A stretch of 64,000 nucleotides of DNA from Candidatus Nezhaarchaeota archaeon (GCA_025059375.1 JANXDO010000004.1:1-64000), one strand, 5' to 3'. Numbered from the stretch's first letter, positions 33,914 through 42,661 are shown. The notes: generated by a model not told the origin, from the sequence alone. A program made the numbers and translations.

Positions 33914-35158
33914 GAACCTTTCAAGGGTCAAAGAACCTTTCTTTAATTCTTCAGCTCCTTTAGTAATGATTTTATCCATTAGCTCAATAAACTCTCTCTC
34001 TTTACCCTTAGGTATTATGCCACTGGCGGCTGCAGCATGCCCATCACCGAAACCTCCAACACTCTTAGCTGCTTCAGGAAGAGCTTTTGATAGAGGCTCT
34101 AGAGCTCCTAATTCGATTAAAGATAAAACCCTTCTTGGAGCCCTTGCTGAAACTTTAACGTAGTCTTCATCTAGATTGCCAATGCCAGGTATCTCTCGCC
34201 TCATATTCATTACACCCACCAAGATTTTATCATCATCAACAAGTTTTTGGTGCATTAAGTAACTACAGAACGTCCCAATAACTTTCGTCCCCATATCGCG
34301 AAATTCATCCTTCACATGAAACCATTGAACCCTCTTAAGCTTCTCTAACCCCTCGTATCGTAATTTAGCTATTACGTTAGAGTAAGCCTTCCTCCTTTTT
34401 TCCTCTAATCTATTTAAGTAATCCCCGATTTCCGCCCACGAGCTTTTAATGCAAGCCTCAAGCGCTTTTTTAGGACCTTCCTCATAGTAACCCACTGAGG
34501 CTAGGATTGTCAACTTAGTCGATAGGCTCTCAGGGTTTACAAACCTTCCATCCCACAATACACTTCTCTTACCTGATAATTTATCGTAAGTAGCAACCCC
34601 AGCTCTTACAGCACTTTCTAATGCTAAGAGATTGAGTCCTTTAACCTCGCCAGGTATCTCTACCGAGCCTATCACTGCTAAGTGTGCGTACCTACTGAGG
34701 TCCTTACCTATTGACCTGGTGAACACGTAAGCGAGACTTGCACCACACGCATATACCTCGCCACTTACTCCGTATACCTCAGGATTTAGCAATGCTACAT
34801 ACTCGTCTGAAAACCTAGTGCCCTCTATATCATGATGGTCCAAGATTACTATATCCCTCTTTCTAGGGTTCAAGGAGGCTATAACATGCAAATGGGGTGC
34901 GCCTAAGTCAACATAAATTATAGGTTCATCACCGCTATCTTGTATCTTTTTAACTGCTTGAGGATAGACCTTTTCAAGGCATATTGTACTTACTCTGTAC
35001 TCATCCTCTAAAGCTAATTTAAGCAGAGCGCAAGCTGCAACTCCATCCGCATCGTCGTGGTGAATGACAGTTATACCTCTACTTGTTTTTTCTAAAAGCT
35101 TTTTAGCAGCTTTTTCGCTCTCCTCAATAAGCTTATTTAACATCTCCTCATAAGACAT
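33887..35158 (-). CDS. DHH-family nuclease (archaeal RecJ/GAN-like)
   Basis: ATG 35158 is chosen; it lies 1 nt after the dnaG stop, while a longer frame would intrude 74 nt into dnaG. The 423 residues carry HHDDADGVAACAL (motif I), DLGAP (II), DHHDIEG (III) and the DHHA1 loop GGFGDGHAAAASG near residue 378. Archaeal RecJ homologues include GAN, which associates with GINS and the replisome, and Cdc45-like relatives. Because all metal ligands are intact, an active exonuclease is likely. It is tandem with dnaG and convergent with polB. Confidence 0.9.
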   Translation of the reverse strand: MSYEEMLNKLIEESEKAAKKLLEKTSRGITVIHHDDADGVAACALLKLALEDEYRVSTICLEKVYPQAVKKIQDSGDEPIIYVDLGAPHLHVIASLNPRKRDIVILDHHDIEGTRFSDEYVALLNPEVYGVSGEVYACGASLAYVFTRSIGKDLSRYAHLAVIGSVEIPGEVKGLNLLALESAVRAGVATYDKLSGKRSVLWDGRFVNPESLSTKLTILASVGYYEEGPKKALEACIKSSWAEIGDYLNRLEEKRRKAYSNVIAKLRYEGLEKLKRVQWFHVKDEFRDMGTKVIGTFCSYLMHQKLVDDDKILVGVMNMRREIPGIGNLDEDYVKVSARAPRRVLSLIELGALEPLSKALPEAAKSVGGFGDGHAAAASGIIPKGKEREFIELMDKIITKGAEELKKGSLTLERFLFFEKVKK

Positions 35159-35159
35159 C

Positions 35160-36335
35160 TTAAAGCCCCAGATCACTGAATGTGAGGATTTCAAGTGACA
35201 TTGGTCGATGGGTAATGTTGCCAATCCTGCCACCTATGAGTGCTTTAATACCTCTTACTTCTGCTACTTCTACAAGCCTCTGCGTTATCACTCCATCAAA
35301 AATAACATACTTTATAGGCTCATTAGAGGATTGTAAATAATTGGCTAAATCCTTCACAGGCACCTTTACTATAAGCTTCCAATTCTCATCATAAAGCAAT
35401 GATTCTAAGCTTCCTTTAAGCTTCTCAACTTCCTTCAAGACGTCTTGCGTTAGTGATATCTTTGGAGTGCCCTCTACAGGTCCATGAGCTGGCTGGGCTC
35501 TTTCCATAGCTGTTAAATACTCACTTAAGGAGACTTTATCTCTTAAGCACTTTGCTATTTCCTTTCCGGTAAGCTCTTCAACTTCTTTACCGGGCGGTGC
35601 TCTTGCAACATAATCTACATCAGCCACTTGAATTAACTTTCTTAATACAAGCTCTCCTCCCCTGTCACCATCTATGAACGCTATGGTTGTCTTCTCCTTT
35701 GATAAATTGATTATCGTCTTAGGGATTGATGCGCCCTCTATTGCGATGACGTTACGATAGTCGTGTCTTAGCAAGTTAACGACATCTGCTCTACCTTCAA
35801 CTATTATTATCGTGTCGCTCTTATCTATATCAGGACCTGCTGGTAATTTCTCAGAACCATAGGCTATTAATTGTGCTTCTCTAACAGCTTTCAGTATTTC
35901 CTCGGTTATCTCTCGAGTGTCAGGTAGGCTTTCCTTCCACTTTGCTAGCAGCTCCTTGGCTCTCTCGACAATCTTTTTCCTCTTTTCTTCTCTAACGTCC
36001 TCTATTTTGGTCACCGTCACCTTTGCATCATAAGGTCCTACTTTATCAACTGTCTCTATGGCAGCTGCGATTAGAGCTGTCTCGACTCTATCGAGATTAG
36101 ATGGTATTTCAATAATTCCACCGCATTTATTTCCCTTCTCTTCAAGTACGACGTGAACTCTTCCTATCCTACCCATCTTCTGCAATTCTCTTAAGTCTAA
36201 CTTATCACCCAATAGTCCCTCCGTTTGACCGAAGAGTGCACCTATCACATCAGACTTATCAACTATACCATCAATCTCTATTGCGGCATAGATGACATAC
36301 TTAGCTGTAATCGCAACTCCACCCATACCTGTCAC
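35160..36335 (-). CDS. dnaG: Archaeal DnaG-type primase
   Basis: The protein has 391 residues, typical for archaeal DnaG. The TOPRIM domain has IIIVEGRADVVNLLRHDY (about 172-189, catalytic Glu) and IAFIDGDRGGELVL (D-x-D, about 218-231). The N-terminal about 170 residues match the archaeal DnaG start (YVIYAAIEIDGIVDKSDVIG). In archaea DnaG is linked to the exosome as well as priming; the C-terminal tail here (about 290-391) is helical. ATG 36335 and ATG 36326 are possible starts. It leads the GAN/RecJ gene. Confidence 0.94.
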   Translation of the reverse strand: MTGMGGVAITAKYVIYAAIEIDGIVDKSDVIGALFGQTEGLLGDKLDLRELQKMGRIGRVHVVLEEKGNKCGGIIEIPSNLDRVETALIAAAIETVDKVGPYDAKVTVTKIEDVREEKRKKIVERAKELLAKWKESLPDTREITEEILKAVREAQLIAYGSEKLPAGPDIDKSDTIIIVEGRADVVNLLRHDYRNVIAIEGASIPKTIINLSKEKTTIAFIDGDRGGELVLRKLIQVADVDYVARAPPGKEVEELTGKEIAKCLRDKVSLSEYLTAMERAQPAHGPVEGTPKISLTQDVLKEVEKLKGSLESLLYDENWKLIVKVPVKDLANYLQSSNEPIKYVIFDGVITQRLVEVAEVRGIKALIGGRIGNITHRPMSLEILTFSDLGL

Positions 36336-36399
36336 CGAACCCCCTCCAATTCTTACATTTCACTATGAGTTTAACAACACAATCATAGTGTTATCTTAC

Positions 36400-37467
36400 T
36401 TATCTAGTTATCGTAGCCCTCTTCATAGTCTCAAGCAGGTCCCTTGCTTCTTTGTTACTCTCAAAATATCTCCTCACGGGCTCAAGCATATTAGATAGGG
36501 CCTTAGAGACAGCTTGCTTAAGATCTTGGGGGTGAAGATCTCCCTTAGCATATAACTGGGCCAGCTCAGTATAGCTTTCAACGTATAAATCACCGCCATA
36601 CTTATCCTCACGCTCAATGTAAAGCCTGAAGCTTGGATCTGCAAAAAGCAAGTGCTTACATATTTCAATTAGGGGATTCATTTCGATAACTCGAGGGGGA
36701 CAATACGCTGAGTTAATCTTCCTCGCTATCTCCTCCGGTGTATCGTGGACGAAAATGCAGGATTCAGGTTTAGATTTGCTCATCTTGATGTCAGTTTCAT
36801 CTACCTCTTTTAATTCAAGAGGCGGTCTTAGACCTATGAGAAGAGGGGTATGAAGAGCAACAGGCTTTTTCCACTTATTTTTCTCAGCTACCTCTCTGGC
36901 GAGAACATGGGCCTTACGTTGATCAGTACCACCTAAGCATAAGTCGAGGTCCATGTAGAAGATGTCAGCTACTTGCATGCACGGATAGATGAGCTTTGAG
37001 AAGTCAAGGATACTTTCGCTCTCCTTCCTCCCCATTATGGTTACAGCTCTACGAACCCTCGCTAGCGACACATTCTTAGCTACTGTAATTACAAGCTTCC
37101 AATAATCGGGATCGCTAACTAGCTTCTCAGCTCTTATGTACTCTATATCGCCCTTATCAATACTTAGTGCCTTAAGTACATGCTCCATGTATGTAGCACA
37201 CTTATGTATCACGTCAAGATCTCCACTGAGCTTATCATTAATCCATGCATGCCATGTAGCCTCCAAGATCTTCATCTTAACACCAACATCCAGTAAGTCT
37301 CTGACTTTTCTTGCCCAGATGAGCCAGCCAATGTGAAAAAGTCCTGAGGGCTCAACCCCTATATAGCCCTTAATGTTGCCCCCCCTCAAAGTCTCAATAA
37401 CCTCAGAGAGCGTCAAGGTCTCAACAACATTCCTAGTTGCTACTTTCACTTTCTCCTCAAGATCCAT
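36400..37467 (-). CDS. tyrS: Tyrosyl-tRNA synthetase
   Basis: The protein has 355 residues, the archaeal/eukaryotic short form. GVEPSGLFHIGWLIWA (about residues 36-51) contains the class I HIGH-type motif, and DIKMSKSKPE (about 237) the KMSKS motif. DLCLGGTDQRKAHVLARE is the tyrosine-binding helix. It attaches tyrosine to tRNA-Tyr. The gene follows the structured RNA candidate at 37490-37600 on the same strand, 23 nt downstream of it, so the RNA could lie in its leader. Confidence 0.95.
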   Translation of the reverse strand: MDLEEKVKVATRNVVETLTLSEVIETLRGGNIKGYIGVEPSGLFHIGWLIWARKVRDLLDVGVKMKILEATWHAWINDKLSGDLDVIHKCATYMEHVLKALSIDKGDIEYIRAEKLVSDPDYWKLVITVAKNVSLARVRRAVTIMGRKESESILDFSKLIYPCMQVADIFYMDLDLCLGGTDQRKAHVLAREVAEKNKWKKPVALHTPLLIGLRPPLELKEVDETDIKMSKSKPESCIFVHDTPEEIARKINSAYCPPRVIEMNPLIEICKHLLFADPSFRLYIEREDKYGGDLYVESYTELAQLYAKGDLHPQDLKQAVSKALSNMLEPVRRYFESNKEARDLLETMKRATITR

Positions 37468-37489
37468 AGTATTACCCTCTCACACAATT

Positions 37490-37600
37490 AAGCCGCGCCG
37501 GCTGTCACCGCGCACTGACCCACCCGATATCATAGTCTCGGGCCTGATGCCCCCTCCATGGGACTCTCTAAATGCGCGGATGAACAGCGCCGGCGCGGCC
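37490..37600 (-). ncRNA. Candidate structured RNA B upstream of tyrS
   Basis: Very GC-rich compared with flanking genes. Plus-strand coordinates of the stacked helices: 37492-37500 pairs with 37591-37599 (9 bp), 37501-37505 with 37584-37588 (5 bp), 37508-37513 with 37574-37579 (6 bp). On the minus strand the inside holds two more hairpins (CCCGA/TCGGG and GTCCC/GGGGC), so a multibranched RNA. A TATA box (plus CCTATAAAGG, 37622-37631) centres 26 nt before the G at 37600. I do not recognise RNase P, SRP, H/ACA or C/D features, and the class is unknown. A protected leader of tyrS is the alternative. Confidence 0.6.
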
Positions 37601-37601
37601 T

Positions 37602-37641
37602 GAAATATCCTTTTAACAAAACCTATAAAGGTTAACGTGGA
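37602..37641. promoter_or_regulatory. Shared 40-bp AT-rich gap with two opposing TATA boxes
   Basis: CCTATAAAGG (37622-37631; read on the minus strand as CCTTTATAGG) is centred 26 nt from the minus-strand RNA start near 37600. CTTTTAAC (TTTTAA at 37611-37616) is centred 26 nt from the plus-strand RNA start near 37639-37640. Upstream purine and AAC runs could serve as BRE for each. The geometry supports divergent transcription of RNA B and RNA A. Confidence 0.55.
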
Positions 37642-37745
37642 GCCGCTGGGTTTGTGCCGCAGTTGGGTAAGGTGGTAGCTCATGCGTCGGGAAACCCCCT
37701 CATCGTCACTCCACCCCGTCGCTGCGGTTTTAAGAACCCAGCGGC
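37639..37745 (+). ncRNA. Candidate structured RNA A, antisense to the pheT 3' end
   Basis: GC-rich hairpin with three coaxial helices: 37642-37652 with 37735-37745 (11 bp, GCCGCTGGGTT), 37657-37662 with 37722-37727 (6 bp), 37671-37675 with 37711-37715 (5 bp), and a GGG/CCC cap (37689-37697). A 13+13 internal loop with GATGA and CATGAG elements could form a kink-turn. T-rich sequence follows the helix. A promoter-like TTTTAA is centred 26 nt upstream on the plus strand. Orientation is inferred from that; it could instead be the folded 3' end of the pheT mRNA. Class unknown. Confidence 0.5.
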
Positions 37746-39452
37746 CCAAATATTGTTCTGCTTTAAGGGGGTATTAATGCTTGTATTCAATAGTTCAAGT
37801 ATTTTTGAAACGCTTATTTCAAAAGCTGCCACGGGCATTTGAAGTCCAAATTTTAATAGAACTTCAGGCTTGACTTCACCTAAATAGCCTACCTCTATTC
37901 CACGCGCTCTTACTGAACCGCATCGCCCATCAATCATTAAGCCCATACGTGAGCTTTGAACTTCAAACTTTAGTCCAAGACTTCTAAGTAACGAGTATAG
38001 TACTGCTTGAATGTCTTCATACCCAACCTTGTAATCGGCATGCAATGCAGCTAGCCTTCTCTCTGAGAAGCTCATCACATCATAGCGATCGTCAATCAAC
38101 ACGACATCACCTACCTCGAATATTTTTTGAGGATACTCAACGTGAGTATTCTCCGATAGAAAATCTAGAAGTGGAGGTATGAGACTAGTTCTCAGGCACG
38201 TATAATCAGATGATACTGGTTTAGTAACCTTAGCACGTTTACCGTACATAAATGCACTGTCGAGTTTAACATCACTTGTAATCATGTAGCTTACAACCTC
38301 TTGAAAACCATATCCTATCATCAGTTCACGGCACAATCTGCTGAAAGATGTTATCTTTAGCTCCATGCCATGTGCTGTAATCGGCAGCATAATTGGGGAT
38401 ATTCTATCATACCCATAACCAATAGCATACTCCTCGGCCACATCAACATCGTCCATTATATCAATGCGATATGGTGGTACTAAAACATCTATGGTTTCAT
38501 CGCCTCTTATCATTGCTTCCATTCTGACGCGCCTTAGGCTCTTAATCACCCTAGTAATAGGCTCCTCTATCCCGGTAATTTCGATGAGGCGCTTATGACT
38601 TACAGTTATGATATTACACTCCATTAAGGGTTCTACCCTCTCTACGTCACCTTCTTGGTGTACCTTGAATTGAACTATTTTACCTCCTCTTTCAGCTAAA
38701 TTGCAGGCTAAGATAGTCAGGGTCCATCTGACAGCCTTCAAATCAATGCCCGTAACGTCTATTAATATGTTCCTTGTTTGAGGAGTAACTTTCGTCAAGT
38801 TCGAATTTATTATGGGGGGCATGGAAAGTATATTATTACCAGAATCAATAAGTAAAGGAGCTTTAGCCTTTTCTCCAATTATCCATCCATACTCCTTACC
38901 CTTAGCATGCTTTTCAAGTATTTCTCTACCAGTCATTTTAATGTCTTCTCCGAGAGGCACGAAGGAAAATGAGTCAAAAGGCTTAGCTGTGTATGTGATA
39001 GGTGGGTCTATGACGTCAAAGTTATGTAAGCCTATAGCAAATTTTCTTCGATTCCTACCATGGGTTCTATGTAGTACCTCCTGTAATTGGATTAACTGTC
39101 TAAATCCCTCATATCCAAGATTGCACTCTTTAACTACAGCGCAAGCAACATATGGCCTCACATCTCGCACGATATTCTCAACATAAACAGCATAATCCCT
39201 TTCGGCCCCTTCCACCATGTAATTAGGTAGACCAACTTCAACCTCAAGGAAACCTTTTAAACTTCGCGCAATACCCTCTGTTGAGAACATGTCAGGTCTA
39301 TCAGCTGTAACCTCAATTAGCACCTCATCAGGTCCAAGGCTTTTAACCTCAGCCTTCATCAGATTTAAGGTATTCACTAATTCCTCATCCGTTAAGTCCC
39401 TCTTACCGACTAGTTCAATTAAGTCCTTCTTACTAATGCTTATTGTAGGCAT
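37680..39452 (-). CDS. pheT: Phenylalanyl-tRNA synthetase beta subunit
   Basis: ATG 39452 shares a base with the pheS stop (TGATG), with GGTGAT 6 nt upstream; two GTG codons before it are less likely. The 590 residues show archaeal PheT blocks: LIEVTADRPDMFSTEGIARSL, LLIDSGNNILSMPPIINS and VDVAEEYAIGYGYDRI. The B1-B5-like core ends by about residue 560 (AFEISVSKILELL); the last about 30 residues (from QNNIWAAGF) lie inside the GC-rich RNA A element and look like run-on coding rather than a conserved tail. Confidence 0.93.
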   Translation of the reverse strand: MPTISISKKDLIELVGKRDLTDEELVNTLNLMKAEVKSLGPDEVLIEVTADRPDMFSTEGIARSLKGFLEVEVGLPNYMVEGAERDYAVYVENIVRDVRPYVACAVVKECNLGYEGFRQLIQLQEVLHRTHGRNRRKFAIGLHNFDVIDPPITYTAKPFDSFSFVPLGEDIKMTGREILEKHAKGKEYGWIIGEKAKAPLLIDSGNNILSMPPIINSNLTKVTPQTRNILIDVTGIDLKAVRWTLTILACNLAERGGKIVQFKVHQEGDVERVEPLMECNIITVSHKRLIEITGIEEPITRVIKSLRRVRMEAMIRGDETIDVLVPPYRIDIMDDVDVAEEYAIGYGYDRISPIMLPITAHGMELKITSFSRLCRELMIGYGFQEVVSYMITSDVKLDSAFMYGKRAKVTKPVSSDYTCLRTSLIPPLLDFLSENTHVEYPQKIFEVGDVVLIDDRYDVMSFSERRLAALHADYKVGYEDIQAVLYSLLRSLGLKFEVQSSRMGLMIDGRCGSVRARGIEVGYLGEVKPEVLLKFGLQMPVAAFEISVSKILELLNTSINTPLKQNNIWAAGFLKPQRRGGVTMRGFPDA

Positions 39453-40957
39453 CACCACATCACCATCTTACTTCTAAGAAACCTTAGATCGCGAGAACAA
39501 AGCTCTCTTATGTCTGAAATTTCAAGCATTGCCATGGCTAGCCTATCTATCCCTATACCCCATGCTGCAACTGGATAGTCTACACCAAGACTTCTAAGCA
39601 CCTCAGGCCTAAACATCCCAGCACCGAGACATTCTATCCAGCCGAGTTGTGGATGGTGTACTGCACCCTCAATGCTAGGTTCAGTGAATGGGAAGTAGCT
39701 CGGTCTAAACTTAATTTCTTTAAAACCCAATCTCTTAACTAAATCTTGCAAGATCCCGAGCAATATTCTAAGGTTTACCCCTTTATCACCATAGATTCCA
39801 TCAACTTGAGTAAACTCTATGAAGTGAGTAGCGTCAATGACGTCTGGTCTAAAGACCTTCGACACGCAAAACATCTTAACAGGTGGTTTAGGCCTCTTTG
39901 CTAAATATCTCGCTGAAACAGCTGTTGTGTGACTTCGAAGTATAAGTCTTGATGCTTGCTCCTCACTCCAACTATAACCCCATTTCTCTTCATGCACCCT
40001 CTTAACCCTCTCAACAAGCTCTCTTTCAGGTAATTTACCTCTTAACGGCTCTGAAAGTATAAAGCAGTCATGGATTTCTCGTGCAGGATGGTCTTGAGCC
40101 TGAAACAGCACATCAAAATTCCAAAATTCCATTTCGACGTAGGGGCCTTCTGCCTCCACAAAACCCATTCCTACCAATATTCTTTTAACCTTATCAAGAA
40201 ATTCTGCGTAAAAGTGTTTTCGTGCAGGATAAATAACAGGCGGCTCTGCTGACACATCATAGGGCTTCAAGCATACATGTCTCCACTCCCCACTTTTAAT
40301 TAAGTCTGCAGTAAGAGCTCCAACAATCTTAAAGCTCAAAACATTTTCTATAACCTCTAGACAGCGGTCAGTCATTGAGACTATGATCCTCTTACGAGGC
40401 GTCATAGTAATGAGTTTCCGCATTTTCAACTCCATTAAAACTTCCTGAGATAACTCTTTCGAGTTAACCCTTCCATTCACTAATACTCGTTTCAACCATT
40501 CTTCAATTGGATCACTCTCACTGAGACGTTGTACTCTAACAACCTTCTTGTTGTCGATCACTATAACGTCTCCTAAACACTTCTTGCGGATCCAGCCCAA
40601 TGCAACTCTTATCTCCTCATCCTTCATATCTACCATGGTTTTCAAACTCTTTAATGGGACCTGTCCTCCAGCCTCCATAACTTTCTTTGCCAATCTCCTC
40701 TCAGGCAAACCCTCTATGGCATATCTCTTGCCCTCGTCTGTTAACTCAACGTACTCCTCCTCTACCGTAAGAATCTCTATGAGACCCTTTTGACCTAGAG
40801 CCTCAATATAAGACATGACAGAGCTTAGACTCAAACCTGATGTCTCTGCAAGCTTTTGCACATCCACACCTCTTCCTCCAACCTCTCTTAAGCGCTTTAA
40901 GAGTTCCACTTCGCCCTCTGAGAGCTTTATCTCCTCCACTGACACATTACCCCTCAT
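39452..40957 (-). CDS. pheS: Phenylalanyl-tRNA synthetase alpha subunit
   Basis: ATG 40957 has GGTG 6 nt upstream; GTG 40966 is the longer alternative. About 501 residues. The N-terminal about 180 are winged-helix modules (for example GVDVQKLAETSGLSLSSVMSYI), as in archaeal and eukaryotic PheS. The class II catalytic core has FWNFDVLFQAQDHPAREIHD (motif 2 region), SHTTAVSARYL and GIGIDRLAMAMLEISDIRELC (motif 3). It forms the alpha2beta2 enzyme with PheT. Together with tyrS and the divergent trpS it makes a synthetase cluster. Confidence 0.95.
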   Translation of the reverse strand: MRGNVSVEEIKLSEGEVELLKRLREVGGRGVDVQKLAETSGLSLSSVMSYIEALGQKGLIEILTVEEEYVELTDEGKRYAIEGLPERRLAKKVMEAGGQVPLKSLKTMVDMKDEEIRVALGWIRKKCLGDVIVIDNKKVVRVQRLSESDPIEEWLKRVLVNGRVNSKELSQEVLMELKMRKLITMTPRKRIIVSMTDRCLEVIENVLSFKIVGALTADLIKSGEWRHVCLKPYDVSAEPPVIYPARKHFYAEFLDKVKRILVGMGFVEAEGPYVEMEFWNFDVLFQAQDHPAREIHDCFILSEPLRGKLPERELVERVKRVHEEKWGYSWSEEQASRLILRSHTTAVSARYLAKRPKPPVKMFCVSKVFRPDVIDATHFIEFTQVDGIYGDKGVNLRILLGILQDLVKRLGFKEIKFRPSYFPFTEPSIEGAVHHPQLGWIECLGAGMFRPEVLRSLGVDYPVAAWGIGIDRLAMAMLEISDIRELCSRDLRFLRSKMVMW

Positions 40958-41052
40958 TTCCTGCACCTACTCTAACTTGAGAAAGACAGATGTTGTGGGG
41001 GAAGTTTTAATTTTCGCTTTGAACTGAGGAAGTCTAGTTACTGGTGATAATC

Positions 41053-42159
41053 TTGAGGGACTCAAGAAGCACCATCATAGACCCCTGGGGCTCAACAGCA
41101 ATAGAGAGCTATGAAAAGTTATTTGAGGAATTCGGAATTCAGAAGATAGATACATTAGTTGAAAAGCTGCCTCACAAACCATCCTTTATTCGTAGAGGCA
41201 TAATTTTTGGCCATAGAGACTTTGAGCGTGTAGTTGAAGCGATAAATGGGAAGCAAGCGTTTGCAGTAATGAGTGGCATTAAGCCGACAGGTCCTCTTCA
41301 TGTTGGGACGATCTTAACCTTAAGGGAGATAATATATTTTCAACAACTAGGAGGTGTAGCCTTTTACTGCATAGCAGACATAGAAGCTTACGAGGATAAT
41401 GGGATACCATTCGAAGAGAGCGAGAGGACATCATTAGATAATTTACTCGATGCATTAGCTCTTGGGTTAGACCCATCAAGAGCCTATATCTATCGACAGT
41501 CTAAAGAGAATGACGTTAAGGATTTAGCTTTCATCTTTGCTAGATCCGTTACTCTATCAACCATTGAAGCTATATATGGAGCAAGGCATATGGGTCTATA
41601 CTTATCTGCTCTTATTCAAGCGGGTGATATACTACTTCCGCAACTTACGCGCTTTGGAGGACCAAAGCCAACAGTAGTCCCAGTTGGCATCGATCAAGAC
41701 CCTCACATTAGGTTATGTAGAGACCTCGCCTATAAATTTAGGGAGAAGTACGGCTTTATACCACCGTCAGCCACCTACCACATGCTAATTAAAGGACTAG
41801 ATGGTAGCCCCAAAATGAGCAAGAGGAACCCTATGAGCTACTTTACATTAACTGAGGACATAGAAAGCATAGCATACAAGTTAAGGAATGCGTTTACAGG
41901 CGGTAGGCCAACAGCAAAAGAGCAGAAAGTGCTAGGCGGTGAACCTGAAAAATGCCCAATATTTGATCTCTACAAGTTCTTTTTTGTAGAGGATGATCAG
42001 AAGCTACTCGAAGTTTACTATAAATGCAGGAATGGTGAAATACTCTGTGGTGAAGATAAGGCATTCGCAGTGGAGGTGGTAACATCATTCATAAAGGAAC
42101 ATCAGCGTAAAAGAACATCATTCATAGATAAAGCTAGGGAGATCTTAGGTTTGCTTTAA
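41053..42159 (+). CDS. trpS: Tryptophanyl-tRNA synthetase
   Basis: Class I signatures are GIKPTGPLHVGTILTLREI (HIGH-type, about residue 75) and GSPKMSKRNPMSYF (KMSKS-type, about 256); DQDPHIRLCRDLAYK is the tryptophan-pocket helix. The length of about 370 residues is archaeal type. TTG 41053 is favoured over GTG 41044 because GGTGAT (41043-41048) sits 4 nt before it and overlaps the GTG; a TATA-like TTTTAATT near 41010 fits a short leader. It diverges from pheS and its 3' end overlaps the coaD-like gene by 26 nt. Confidence 0.94.
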   Translation: MRDSRSTIIDPWGSTAIESYEKLFEEFGIQKIDTLVEKLPHKPSFIRRGIIFGHRDFERVVEAINGKQAFAVMSGIKPTGPLHVGTILTLREIIYFQQLGGVAFYCIADIEAYEDNGIPFEESERTSLDNLLDALALGLDPSRAYIYRQSKENDVKDLAFIFARSVTLSTIEAIYGARHMGLYLSALIQAGDILLPQLTRFGGPKPTVVPVGIDQDPHIRLCRDLAYKFREKYGFIPPSATYHMLIKGLDGSPKMSKRNPMSYFTLTEDIESIAYKLRNAFTGGRPTAKEQKVLGGEPEKCPIFDLYKFFFVEDDQKLLEVYYKCRNGEILCGEDKAFAVEVVTSFIKEHQRKRTSFIDKAREILGLL

Positions 42160-42661
42160 CGCTCTTCAACAACAATTCACCTTCTTCATCTATCTCCCCT
42201 CGCCTTATTCTTGTAGATGAAATAGGTTTACCATCACGAGCTAATACCATAGGCATTACGATGATGATAAGGGGTTTAAGCCCCCTCTCAATCCTAATCT
42301 TATTTATCGTAATAGCTCTTTGATAAGTCTCTTCACTTACGACCAGGGCCTCAAGTCTATTGTCATAGATAGCTGTACCATAAACATCGTTGATCAGAAC
42401 TATCTCATGATCAGCCTCTTTTGCTAACCCCTCTTTCTCAATCCACTCCTCTAGCCCTTTTTTCCTATCTTCAAACTTACTTATTGAAGCGTTTCCTTTA
42501 GTCCTAGCAACCATTTCATCGCTTGTAAGACCTATTATGACCTTCTCGCCAACCTTAAATGCGGTTCTCAACAGCTCTTTATGTCCTCTATGTAGCCTAT
42601 CAAAAGTACCACCTACAGCTATGAGGCTAAATGGCTTAACCTTTACATCAGCTGAGCCCAC
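42134..42661 (-). CDS. coaD: Phosphopantetheine adenylyltransferase (archaeal CoaD type)
   Basis: The protein has 175 residues. VGGTFDRLHRGHKELLRTAF (about 16-35) is the nucleotidyltransferase HxGH-type motif, and SSTRIRRGEID (about 148) the ISSTxxR motif. VVSEETYQ lies between, as in archaeal PPAT. It transfers AMP from ATP to 4'-phosphopantetheine to form dephospho-CoA; a UPF0200 kinase-like gene at 61.6 kb might act near the next step. The start is GTG 42661. Confidence 0.92.
   Translation of the reverse strand: MGSADVKVKPFSLIAVGGTFDRLHRGHKELLRTAFKVGEKVIIGLTSDEMVARTKGNASISKFEDRKKGLEEWIEKEGLAKEADHEIVLINDVYGTAIYDNRLEALVVSEETYQRAITINKIRIERGLKPLIIIVMPMVLARDGKPISSTRIRRGEIDEEGELLLKSVKANLRSP

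Noticed and set aside
33887-35233. Longer start for the DHH nuclease at 35233
   Set aside because: It would overlap dnaG by 74 nt with a non-conserved N-terminus; ATG 35158 lies 1 nt after the dnaG stop and opens MSYEEML.
37490-37600. RNase P or SRP RNA
   Set aside because: The invariant P4/CR-V-type and helix 8 GGAAG-type sequences are not present in either hairpin.
37480-37749. Minus-strand 89-residue frame across the RNA region
   Set aside because: It runs through both GC-rich hairpins, has no family look, and its reading is better explained by the helices.
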